From: an uncultured Bacilli bacterium
GTDB taxonomy: Bacteria > Bacillota_I > Bacilli_A > RF39 > UBA660
Direction of reading: 5' to 3'
DNA length: 49,654 bases
Assembly: GCA_934167885.1 (NCBI GenBank)
Contig: CAKPMB010000011.1
Span: 1-49,654, forward strand
Shown here: piece by piece, positions 8,122-15,523 of the stretch
Numbering within the stretch: position 1 is the stretch's first letter
Layout: each line of letters opens with the position of its first letter
The notes under the pieces: generated by a model
The model's database searches: none
The model's input: only the letters and a program-made list of their open reading frames with translations
What the model was told of the DNA's origin: nothing
Position numbers and translations under genes: made by a program

Positions 8122-9264
8122 CTATTTAGAAAATATTCCTAAATATATTAAAAATCCTAAAAAGATAATACTTAAAATAATACCATTTATTCTATCCTGA
8201 TTATTAGTGTGTTCCCGACTATTCATCGAAAGTGCCATACTACTTAAAATACCACCAATAAGGCCCCCAATATGAGCATAATTATCAATACCTGCTGTTG
8301 TTAACCCAATAAATAAGTTTAGTAATATAACCGGTAAAACTTGTCTTATAATAACACTGCCAAAGTATACTCTATAATAATACCCAAAATATAATAAACT
8401 ACCAAACAAGCCGAATATCGCTCCACTCGCCCCTATTGATAAGCCATCATGCATACCAATAGATAAAAGGGAGCCGGTAAGGGCACTAAATAAGTAGATA
8501 ACAATAAACTTCTTTTTACCATAAAAACTCTCAATTTGATTACCAACCGTCCATAGAGCATAACAATTAAATAACAAATGCAAAATACCACCATGCAAAA
8601 ACGTTCCAGTTAAAAGACGATAAACTTCACCCTTTCGTATACCATAACCCCAAACACCAAACTTCGATATTAAATAATCTTGATAACCAAGAACATTACC
8701 TAGAATAAAAATTAATACTAAAATACCAATAATAACACTCGTTACAATAGGTGGTTTAGATTCAAATAACTTCTCATTATCAGTTGCTTTCTTTTTATTT
8801 TTTTCATTAATTTCCGTCGTAATCTTTAAAAATAATTGAAACCCATCTTCACTAAATTGTAAGTTATCTATTAAATCTTTATAAACACTATTTAAAAATG
8901 TATTATTGTGTAGAGCATCTTCATCACGTAAATAGACAATTTGCACATTACTAAGTTTTCTATTTAAATCAACATTGTCCCCAACATCTGTTAAAATACT
9001 AAGAGCCTTCATATTAAAAGTTAGGGTTTTACGCTTAATTTTTTTAATCATTCTTTGCGTTTTAAATATATCAAAATCCAATTGTTCATCATTATGAATA
9101 TAGTTATTTACAATACGAACAACTTTGTATTCTTCTTCTAAATTTTCAAGCCATATTTCATTTTCAACACCTTGAACCATAATTGGATTGTAATTACGTT
9201 TTGTTATAAAATAATGTAATAATTTCATTGATATTAAATCACGTTCATTTATCATTGGATTCAT
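8122..9264 (-). CDS. Rhomboid family intramembrane serine protease (YqgP/GluP-like)
   Basis: 380 residues. An N-terminal soluble domain of about 170 residues precedes six or seven membrane segments. The catalytic dyad is visible: Ser in GASGAIFG and His in NYAHIGGLIGG, with HLLFN upstream. Layout and length resemble B. subtilis YqgP, which cleaves membrane proteins such as magnesium transporters. The substrate here is unknown. The ATG at 9264 is chosen over a GTG two codons earlier because AGAGGTG lies at the right distance. Neighbour of the yqgF operon, which has its own promoter. Confidence 0.92.
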   Translation of the reverse strand: MNPMINERDLISMKLLHYFITKRNYNPIMVQGVENEIWLENLEEEYKVVRIVNNYIHNDEQLDFDIFKTQRMIKKIKRKTLTFNMKALSILTDVGDNVDLNRKLSNVQIVYLRDEDALHNNTFLNSVYKDLIDNLQFSEDGFQLFLKITTEINEKNKKKATDNEKLFESKPPIVTSVIIGILVLIFILGNVLGYQDYLISKFGVWGYGIRKGEVYRLLTGTFLHGGILHLLFNCYALWTVGNQIESFYGKKKFIVIYLFSALTGSLLSIGMHDGLSIGASGAIFGLFGSLLYFGYYYRVYFGSVIIRQVLPVILLNLFIGLTTAGIDNYAHIGGLIGGILSSMALSMNSREHTNNQDRINGIILSIIFLGFLIYLGIFSK

Positions 9265-9324
9265 AATCACACCTCTTGATAATTATATAATATTATTAAA
9301 AAATATGAAAGCATAATTTTATAA

Positions 9325-9350
9325 GAAAAAAAACGACTTAAAGCCGTCTT
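9325..9350 (-). terminator. Terminator of rpsP-khpA
   Basis: Minus strand ACGGC/GTCGT stem with a TTTAA loop followed by a run of eight T, starting right after the khpA stop codon. Confidence 0.7.
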
Positions 9351-9599
9351 TTAAAAACTTTCTATATTAATACGAACTCTTTTATTATCTTGTAAGTAGC
9401 TACTTGCCTGAACAAGAGTTCTAATAGCATTCGCTGTCTTACCACCGCGTCCTATTAATTTACCAATATCTTCTTCATTTACTAATACTTCAATAACAAT
9501 ACTCTTCTCATCATCCGATGGAAATTCTTTAACTGTTACTTCATCTTTATTAGTAACTAAATTTTTAACAAGATATTCTGTCATTTCTACTAAATTCAT
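9351..9599 (-). CDS. khpA: KH-domain RNA-binding protein KhpA
   Basis: 82 residues, a single KH domain with the GRGG loop in DIGKLIGRGGKTANAIRTL that contacts RNA. KhpA (YlqC) works with KhpB/EloR in Firmicutes, affecting cell elongation and small-RNA levels. The gene follows rpsP by eight bases, the usual Gram-positive order. Ribosome binding site AGGTGT. Confidence 0.93.
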   Translation of the reverse strand: MNLVEMTEYLVKNLVTNKDEVTVKEFPSDDEKSIVIEVLVNEEDIGKLIGRGGKTANAIRTLVQASSYLQDNKRVRINIESF

Positions 9600-9607
9600 T
9601 TAAACAC

Positions 9608-9880
9608 CTATTTAGTTTTCTTTTGTTCGCTATATTTTTTCATAACGCCAACTTCTTGTAAAATATTTTTTACAGTGTCACTAGGAATTGCACCTTGATT
9701 TAACCATTTAAGAGCAACTTCTTCACGAACATTAACAGTTCTTGGATTAGTTTTTGGATCATATGTTCCTACTAATTCAATATATTCACCATCTCTTTTA
9801 GTATGAGAATCAATTGCAACGATACGATAAGTTGGTTTTTTTCTAGTTCCGCCTCTTGTTAATCTTAATTTAACTGCCAT
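9608..9880 (-). CDS. rpsP: 30S ribosomal protein S16
   Basis: 90 residues beginning MAVKLRLTRGGTRKKPTYRIVAIDS, standard S16. An upstream in-frame codon would add eight residues, but AAAGGAG sits just before the ATG at 9880, so the short form is used. S16 is an assembly protein of the 30S body. Strong promoter upstream; khpA follows. Confidence 0.97.
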   Translation of the reverse strand: MAVKLRLTRGGTRKKPTYRIVAIDSHTKRDGEYIELVGTYDPKTNPRTVNVREEVALKWLNQGAIPSDTVKNILQEVGVMKKYSEQKKTK

Positions 9881-9909
9881 AATCTCACTCCTTTCAAAAT
9901 ACATTTCCT

Positions 9910-9938
9910 ATTATACAGAGAAGTTTTTTATCTGTCAA
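9910..9938 (-). promoter_or_regulatory. Promoter of rpsP-khpA
   Basis: Perfect consensus on the minus strand: TTGACA (9933-9938), 17 bases, TATAAT (9910-9915), about 30 bases before the rpsP start. Confidence 0.85.
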
Positions 9939-10065
9939 CCTTTTTTTGATAACAGGATAATATTAATAAATTAACATGTCTTATGCCTTAAAAATAGTTA
10001 TATATAATAACCTTTTTCTATTTTTCTAATAAAATATTGTAGATACAGTAAAAGGAGGTATATTT

Positions 10066-10236
10066 ATGTATTATGGTTCTTCTTGCGGCATGAATGCTGC
10101 ACAAGGATATCCTAATTATGCCTATGGCTACCCATATGTAGTCCCAGGATATCAATATAATAACTCGAACTATGCTATTATAATCGTTCTATTTATACTA
10201 TTAGTTATTATTATTGGATCACGCTGGGGAAGATAA
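10066..10236 (+). CDS. YjcZ-type small sporulation membrane peptide
   Basis: 56 residues, below the usual length cutoff. It starts at an ATG eight bases after AAGGAGG. The first 35 residues are rich in Tyr, Gly, Asn and Pro (MYYGSSCGMNAAQGYPNYAY), followed by one hydrophobic helix NYAIIIVLFILLVIIIGSRW. This Gly/Tyr head plus an (F)ALIVVLFILLIIVG-like tail is the pattern of the YjcZ family of short sporulation proteins in Bacillus. The assignment is from that pattern, and the role in spores is not known in detail. It is a single-gene unit: a terminator hairpin overlaps the stop codon. No convincing sporulation promoter could be identified. Confidence 0.75.
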   Translation: MYYGSSCGMNAAQGYPNYAYGYPYVVPGYQYNNSNYAIIIVLFILLVIIIGSRWGR

Positions 10237-10250
10237 AACTTCCCTTTTTT
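10227..10250 (+). terminator. Terminator of the yjcZ-like gene
   Basis: GGGAAG/CTTCCC stem with a six-base loop, followed by six T. The stem contains the final codons and stop of the peptide gene. Confidence 0.75.
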
Positions 10251-10288
10251 ATATTTTTGTGGTATAATGATGCCTGGTGATGTGAAGT

Positions 10289-10837
10289 ATGCTAAAAATG
10301 AAAGATATTTTAGATGAAAAAGAAAAATGTTTACATAAAAAAAGTGAAGAAGTAAAACTACCTTTACAAGAAGAAGATAAAAAGACAATAAGCGATATAA
10401 TTGAATTTCTAACCAATAGTCAAATACCTGAATTAGCAGAAAAGTATAAATTACGTCCAGGCATGGGGCTTGCCGCCGTTCAACTTGGTATACCTAAACG
10501 ATATTTTGTCGTTGTGCATGAAGTTGGTGAAGGCATTTTCGATAATTATGTCTTAATTAATCCAAAAATTGTTAGCAATTCTAAAGAAATGATTTATGTT
10601 GGTGAAGGTGAAGGATGCCTTAGTGTTAACCGTGATGTTCCTGGTATTGTGCCAAGATATGCCCGTGTTACTCTCGAAGGATATGACGAAGAAGGAAGAC
10701 TAATAAGAGTCCGTGCCCGCGAAGAATTAGCGGTTGCTTTTCAACATGAACTTGATCATTTAGATGGTATTATGTTTACTGATAAAATTAATAAACAAAA
10801 TCCCTTTAAAGATAAAGAAAAATATCGAGAAATTTAA
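10289..10837 (+). CDS. def: Peptide deformylase
   Basis: 182 residues, the length of the longer Gram-positive (type 2) deformylases. All three motifs are present: GMGLAAVQLGIP (58-69), EGCLS with metal ligand C110, and HELDH with H153, E154 and H157. It removes the N-formyl group from nascent proteins. A TATAAT box (about 10262-10267) lies 20 bases ahead. The ribosome binding site is weak, and ATG 10298 (MKDIL) is an alternative start. Followed by a structured intergenic region. Confidence 0.95.
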   Translation: MLKMKDILDEKEKCLHKKSEEVKLPLQEEDKKTISDIIEFLTNSQIPELAEKYKLRPGMGLAAVQLGIPKRYFVVVHEVGEGIFDNYVLINPKIVSNSKEMIYVGEGEGCLSVNRDVPGIVPRYARVTLEGYDEEGRLIRVRAREELAVAFQHELDHLDGIMFTDKINKQNPFKDKEKYREI

Positions 10838-10845
10838 AAAAAGGG

Positions 10846-10874
10846 TTGACTTTTCACACTATTTATCTTAGTAT
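10846..10874 (+). promoter_or_regulatory. Candidate promoter after def
   Basis: Plus strand TTGACT (10846-10851), 17 bases, TAGTAT (10869-10874). There is no coding gene downstream on this strand before the fic gene in the opposite direction, so a short noncoding transcript is the simplest product. Confidence 0.5.
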
Positions 10875-10880
10875 ATAAAT

Positions 10881-10978
10881 CACCAGTTCGATTTAGGCGA
10901 ATTGGTCGCTAGTATCACACTAGCCAACCCCTTTTTATTCTTTTTAAAAAGGACTGCCCAGGGGGTCAGTCCTTTTTT
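10881..10978 (+). ncRNA. Candidate structured small RNA between def and fic
   Basis: Downstream of the promoter at 10846-10874 the sequence folds well: a 9-bp stem ACCAGTTCG/CGAATTGGT with a 7-base loop (10882-10906), then a perfect 6-bp stem GCTAGT/ACTAGC (10908-10924), then a strong terminator (10946-10978). Alternatively GGGTTG (10843-10848) pairs with CAACCC (10925-10930) and closes a junction holding three hairpins, the third being ATTTAT/ATAAAT. It matches no RNA family that I recognise. It could instead be an elaborate def terminator or the remnant of a mobile palindromic element. Confidence 0.35.
10946..10978. terminator. Bidirectional terminator between def and fic
   Basis: GGACTG/CAGTCC stem extended by CCC/GGG, flanked by five A and six T, so it works in both directions. 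It lies two bases from the fic stop codon and closes any plus-strand transcript. Confidence 0.8.
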
Positions 10979-10979
10979 G

Positions 10980-11792
10980 TTATATATTTAAATCATCATT
11001 ATTCAAGGTATAATTTTTACCAAACAATAAATTTTCAAAAAACATCTTTAAATATTTTTTAGAAGCTTGGATACCTTTACTATAGTTAGTATAATTTGCT
11101 CTTACTAAAGCATTTCTAAAATATAGCGAATTATCTTTAAATAATTCATTATTAACATTGAAACCCATACTAATCAAATACTTTTGAATAAAAACAGCGG
11201 TTGTTCTTGTATTACCTTCTTGAAAAGGATGAATTTGCCATATTCTTGATGTAAATTCACAAATTCTATCTATTAATTGTTCTTCACTGAAATTGACATA
11301 ATTTTGTTCTTTTTCCTCATTAAAATCATATTTCAAAGTCTCTTCAATCATATCATAAGATTGATAGTTAACAGTATCATTATCCAAAATAGGTTCAGCT
11401 TTTGTCATATTATATAATCTAAAAACTCCAGGATTATATATTTTTTTATTTAAATTAGAAAATAATTTTTGATGATAATTTTTTAAAGTTAAATAATCAA
11501 ATCTAAATGACTTATTATTTAATATCTCATATATGGCAGTTGCAACAGAATCTGCTTCTTCTTCATCATCGTCATCATGATTATCCTGATTTTTTTTATA
11601 ATACTGAGTAATCGCTTCTTGAACTTGATAATATGTTTTCTTACCACATACATGTTCTTTTGATAATTCAACCATATACTTAGAAGGTTTTAGGCCATCG
11701 ACATCTTGAAGGCCAAATGCAATGTCCCAATACAATTGTTTTATTCTAGGATTTTGTTCATCTTCATGCTTTTCATAAGTAATTTCATTCAT
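10980..11792 (-). CDS. Fic family protein (putative AMP-transferase)
   Basis: 270 residues. The Fic active-site motif HPFQEGNTRT is at 188-197, with catalytic H188 and phosphate-binding loop GNTR. The family transfers AMP or other nucleotide moieties to target proteins. The first 60 residues (QLYWDIAFGLQDVDGLKPSKYMVEL split around residue 30) resemble a VbhA-like antitoxin helix bundle fused to Fic, but the (S/T)xxxE inhibitory motif is not clear, so self-inhibition is only suggested. A very acidic stretch (HDDDDEEEAD, 72-81) links the two parts. It stands alone, with no separate antitoxin gene. A palindrome overlaps its -10 region. Confidence 0.88.
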   Translation of the reverse strand: MNEITYEKHEDEQNPRIKQLYWDIAFGLQDVDGLKPSKYMVELSKEHVCGKKTYYQVQEAITQYYKKNQDNHDDDDEEEADSVATAIYEILNNKSFRFDYLTLKNYHQKLFSNLNKKIYNPGVFRLYNMTKAEPILDNDTVNYQSYDMIEETLKYDFNEEKEQNYVNFSEEQLIDRICEFTSRIWQIHPFQEGNTRTTAVFIQKYLISMGFNVNNELFKDNSLYFRNALVRANYTNYSKGIQASKKYLKMFFENLLFGKNYTLNNDDLNI

Positions 11793-11818
11793 TTAAAATA
11801 CCTCAACTATCTGTGTAT

Positions 11819-11837
11819 ATTATACCATATTCATGGT
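11819..11837 (-). promoter_or_regulatory. -10 box and palindrome upstream of fic
   Basis: TATAAT on the minus strand (11819-11824) abuts the inverted repeat ACCAT-GAAT-ATGGT (11824-11837), placed where a repressor would block RNA polymerase. No clear -35 box. Tentative. Confidence 0.35.
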
Positions 11838-11860
11838 AAAAACTCATCCTTTTTATTAAT

Positions 11861-11892
11861 AAAAAGACTTGCTTGATAATCAAACTAAGTCT
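11861..11892 (-). terminator. Terminator of the nucleoside phosphorylase gene
   Basis: Minus strand AGACTT/AAGTCT outer stem and GTTTGA/TCAAGC inner stem separated by single A mismatches, followed by five T. Confidence 0.65.
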
Positions 11893-11912
11893 AAAATATT
11901 ATATTTTTTCAC

Positions 11913-13136
11913 TTAAACAATGGTGAAATAATCATCTTGTGAGAATTCAACATTTAAATCTTTAACATATAAGGTGCATAATACTTCACCAACAGAGATG
12001 GTATCATTTAAATGAACTTTCAAAACAATACCAACACTATGGTCAATAACATCTTCTTTATTTCTTCGACCTGCGCCAAGTGAAACTGATAATTCACCAA
12101 ATTTAAGGGCATTAATACTTTTTAATGTTCCTTTTTTATTGCTTTTAATATCAATAGTTTTATCACTAACTTTTAATGAATTAATATCACCATGTTGATA
12201 TTTAACAAATTCTAAAAACTTATCATATGCTCTTCCACTCTCAAGTGAATCTAAAACCATTACTCGAGCATCTTCAAGCGGAATATCTTTAGCCATCGAA
12301 ATCATTTCGCTAGCTTCCTTAAAACATAAATCATAAAGAGCACCCTTTTTGCCTTTTAAAACATCCATTGCTTCAATAACTTCCAAACTATTACCAATGT
12401 TATCACCTAAAGGTGTATTCATATCAGTTAATTCACACTTAACTTCACGATGATAAAATTTACCAATTCTCGTCATAATATCCGCAAGGCGTTCGGCATC
12501 TTCATAAGTCTTCATTAAAGCCCCATTTCCTACTTTAACATCCAATAAAATCTTATCAGCCCCACCAGCAATCTTCTTACTCATAATACTAGTAGCGATT
12601 AAAGGAATAGATTGGGTTGTCCCTGTTACATCACGTAAAGCATAAATAGCTTTATCAAGTGGACAAAGATTGCGTGTTTGTCCCGTTACTGCTAAGTTGA
12701 TGGCCTTAACCTGATTAATAAATTCATCTTCTTGTAAATTAGTATTGAAACCTTTAATACTTTCAAGTTTATCAATAGTTCCCCCCGTATGACCAAGGCC
12801 TCGACCACTCATCTTAGCAACAGGCACACCACAACTTGCAACGATTGGACCAATAATCATGGTTACTTTATCCCCTACACCACCAGTTGAATGCTTATCA
12901 ACTTTTATACCAGGAATCATACTTAAATCTAAGATGTCACCACTTTTAATAAAAATATCCGTTAAAGCAAATATTTCATCATCAATCATACCATTGATAC
13001 AAATAGCCATTAAAAGACTACTCATTTGATAATCTTTAACATCACCCTTTAAATAACCATTAAAAGCAAAATCAAGTTCTTCTTTCGTTAAAACCTTATT
13101 TAACCTCTTTTTATCAATTATTTCAATTATGTTCAT
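11913..13136 (-). CDS. pdp: Pyrimidine-nucleoside phosphorylase
   Basis: 407 residues. It has the class II nucleoside phosphorylase signature: KHSTGGVGDKVT phosphate-binding loop (about 82-93), KMSGRGLGHTGGTIDKLESI, and the C-terminal domain with SLGAGRRNKED. It phosphorolyses uridine or thymidine (salvage). Thymidine-specific DeoA and broad Pdp are hard to tell apart; Pdp is usual in Firmicutes. The protein is about 25 residues shorter than typical (about 433), with loss at the C terminus. AGGAGG precedes the start. It is a single gene with its own terminator, not in a deo operon. Confidence 0.92.
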   Translation of the reverse strand: MNIIEIIDKKRLNKVLTKEELDFAFNGYLKGDVKDYQMSSLLMAICINGMIDDEIFALTDIFIKSGDILDLSMIPGIKVDKHSTGGVGDKVTMIIGPIVASCGVPVAKMSGRGLGHTGGTIDKLESIKGFNTNLQEDEFINQVKAINLAVTGQTRNLCPLDKAIYALRDVTGTTQSIPLIATSIMSKKIAGGADKILLDVKVGNGALMKTYEDAERLADIMTRIGKFYHREVKCELTDMNTPLGDNIGNSLEVIEAMDVLKGKKGALYDLCFKEASEMISMAKDIPLEDARVMVLDSLESGRAYDKFLEFVKYQHGDINSLKVSDKTIDIKSNKKGTLKSINALKFGELSVSLGAGRRNKEDVIDHSVGIVLKVHLNDTISVGEVLCTLYVKDLNVEFSQDDYFTIV

Positions 13137-13201
13137 AAATGCCTCCTACTTAAAGTATATCAATTAATAGCTTAAATTTCTACAAGATATTGAAAACTTA
13201 A

Positions 13202-14728
13202 CTAAATTGATACTTCATGAAGTTTATTTATAATCTCTAAAACAAAAGGTGATACTCTTTCAATATCACTCAAAATATATAAATACTTTTTAGGACGTGT
13301 CATGGCCACATAAAAAAGACGGCGTTCTTCAGCGTATGGTATTTTTTCTTTTTTAGCACTAATTAAATCAAAAACCATATCATCCATAATTTTATTAGGA
13401 AATCCTAAAAAAGCATCATTAGCATTAATTAAGATGACACACTCTTCTTCTAAACCCTTAGAACGATGAACTGTTAAATATCTAATTAAAACATCACGAT
13501 AGCAAAAACTACCATTATCAAGATGAGTTACTAATTCATAAATATCACGATTATTGCGGCCTAAAACTAAGATTTTAGTAATATTATTATCTATTAAATA
13601 ATCTAATAGTTTGTAGAATTTTTCACGATAATTATTTTGATAATAATAAACAATATTCATAGAATTTTTCATAAGGAAATTAGCGCGGATCTTCTTTTTT
13701 AATTGATAAGGATTCTTTTTAATAAAAGAGCATGAGGTATTAACAATTTCATAACAATTTCTATATGTCTTATTAATATAAAGAATACGAGCTTTATTAA
13801 AATATTTTTTAAAATTAATAAACAAATCTAAATTACAACCTGAAAAAGCATAAATTGATTGATAATCATCGCCCACACACATAACACGAGCTTTAGTTTT
13901 AACTTGAATCGCATGAATTAATTGATATCTAACAAACGATGTATCTTGAAATTCATCAATAATAATATATTTATAATTATGATACATTCCCCTCTCTTCT
14001 ACTAGATGCTTACTTATACTTAACATATCATCAAAATCAATTCCTAAAACACTATGTAATTCTTCCATATACCTAGAATAAATATCCAAAACAATTATTA
14101 AAAAGCATTTATTCTTATATCTAATTTCTTCTTTGTATTTCAAATTTAAAACAAAATAATTCTTAATATCGTTTAGGGAGTGATTATTACATTTAATACG
14201 CATAATAAACGATATAATATTACGTTTATAAAGGTTGAATTGATGTTGATAAATACTAATAATCTCTTCATATGAAACTTGTTGTTTTAAAATAATATCA
14301 AAATAATCTAAAACATAAGACAGTAGATTATTATTTTTTATATCACATTCAAAATATTCATTAACAAGGTATTCTAAAGTATCACTTGGCACAATATGAT
14401 AATCATATTGCATTTCTTTTAAAATCCTCAAACCCAGCTTATGAAAAGTATAACAATCTATATCATAACCTACTTTCTTTTTTAAATTATTTACCGTTTC
14501 GTTGGTAAATGAAATACACAAAATATCTCGATAATCAATATTTTCACGCATAATTAAATATTTAATTTTACCAATAATTGTCAAAGTTTTACCACTTCCT
14601 GCTCCCGCTACTACTAGTAGATTATCGCTTTTATCAACTAATACTTTTCGTTGCGATAAATCAAGTGAACAATTATTTATATTATCAAAAAAAGAGTCCT
14701 TGAGAAGACTCTTATCACTTTTAAACAT
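13202..14728 (-). CDS. UvrD/PcrA-type superfamily 1 helicase, short form
   Basis: 508 residues. Walker A AGAGSGKT (41-48), DEFQDTS (motif II), GDDYQSIYAFSG (motif III), TVHRSKGLEEE (motif V) and FYVAMTRPKK (motif VI) show a complete helicase core. It is about 200 residues shorter than PcrA/UvrD, with reduced 1B/2B insertions and no C-terminal RNA polymerase-binding tail, so it is a separate paralog rather than the housekeeping PcrA. It probably unwinds DNA 3' to 5'; the role is unknown. AAAGGAG precedes the start. It follows the prepilin peptidase gene by 24 bases and may be cotranscribed with it. Confidence 0.88.
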   Translation of the reverse strand: MFKSDKSLLKDSFFDNINNCSLDLSQRKVLVDKSDNLLVVAGAGSGKTLTIIGKIKYLIMRENIDYRDILCISFTNETVNNLKKKVGYDIDCYTFHKLGLRILKEMQYDYHIVPSDTLEYLVNEYFECDIKNNNLLSYVLDYFDIILKQQVSYEEIISIYQHQFNLYKRNIISFIMRIKCNNHSLNDIKNYFVLNLKYKEEIRYKNKCFLIIVLDIYSRYMEELHSVLGIDFDDMLSISKHLVEERGMYHNYKYIIIDEFQDTSFVRYQLIHAIQVKTKARVMCVGDDYQSIYAFSGCNLDLFINFKKYFNKARILYINKTYRNCYEIVNTSCSFIKKNPYQLKKKIRANFLMKNSMNIVYYYQNNYREKFYKLLDYLIDNNITKILVLGRNNRDIYELVTHLDNGSFCYRDVLIRYLTVHRSKGLEEECVILINANDAFLGFPNKIMDDMVFDLISAKKEKIPYAEERRLFYVAMTRPKKYLYILSDIERVSPFVLEIINKLHEVSI

Positions 14729-14752
14729 AGCTCCTTTATTAATATACGCTAT

Positions 14753-15523
14753 TTATAGTTCACTTAAAAAATTAATAATAGTATTGAAATCAATTTTAGT
14801 CCAAAATAAGAAGACCAATGATAAAACAATGAATGGACCAAATGGAATCGCATTTTCCTTATTCTTTATAAAGATAAATAATGAAATGGGGAAAGCTATA
14901 ACACTCGCTAATAATAAAACCATCATGCTCATTAGTGGATTAAAGATTAAACCAATAATAAAGAAAAGTTTTATATCCGCTCCACCCAAAGTTTCTTTCT
15001 TGAAGATTTTATTACCAAGAAGCGAAACTAAATACATAATCACAAAGGCAATAATACCATAGCCAATAGATAATAATGTTTTAAATAAACCAACAGAAAT
15101 GAGTTTGGTAATAATAATTAAAACACTTGCCACAATCAAAAAGACATCAGGTATTATCATATAGTTAACATCACTTACAATGACAATACACAAAAGGCTT
15201 ACTAAAATAAGTGAAATAAATAAATTACCTGAAAAGCCAAATGAATAGTAGCTTACCATAAATAAAATACCACAAAACAATTCAATAAAAGGATACATCA
15301 GGGATATAGGTTGTTTACAATTACGACACTTACCCCCAAGGAAAATATATGAAATAACGGGAATTAATTCATACCATTTTAAATCATGGCCACATCTTGG
15401 ACAAAAAGATCCAGGATAAACAATGGATTTATTTAAGGGAACTCGATATCCTAAAACATTATAAAATGATCCTAAAACCGTGCCAATTATAAAGAAACTA
15501 ATCATCCATAAAATCTTCATCAT
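14753..15523 (-). CDS. Prepilin peptidase (type IV leader peptidase)
   Basis: 256 residues. The N-terminal cytoplasmic domain has two CxxC pairs, CPRCGHD and CRNCKQP (zinc site, also linked to N-methylation). It is followed by about seven membrane helices with catalytic Asp in SDVNYMIIPD and in LGGADIKLF (GxD-type aspartyl protease motif). It cleaves and methylates type IV pilin-like leader peptides. The two adjacent Met codons both follow GGAG. It overlaps the upstream gspF gene by four bases. No pilin or assembly ATPase is nearby. Confidence 0.92.
   Translation of the reverse strand: MMKILWMISFFIIGTVLGSFYNVLGYRVPLNKSIVYPGSFCPRCGHDLKWYELIPVISYIFLGGKCRNCKQPISLMYPFIELFCGILFMVSYYSFGFSGNLFISLILVSLLCIVIVSDVNYMIIPDVFLIVASVLIIITKLISVGLFKTLLSIGYGIIAFVIMYLVSLLGNKIFKKETLGGADIKLFFIIGLIFNPLMSMMVLLLASVIAFPISLFIFIKNKENAIPFGPFIVLSLVFLFWTKIDFNTIINFLSEL

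Noticed and set aside
9960..10060. A sigma-E or sigma-K promoter for the yjcZ-like gene (GATACAGTA near 10041).
   Set aside because: No -35 element at a proper distance; the match is too weak to list.
10170..10388. A 72-codon frame on the minus strand.
   Set aside because: It lies antisense to the yjcZ-like gene and the start of def, has no ribosome binding site and no family features.
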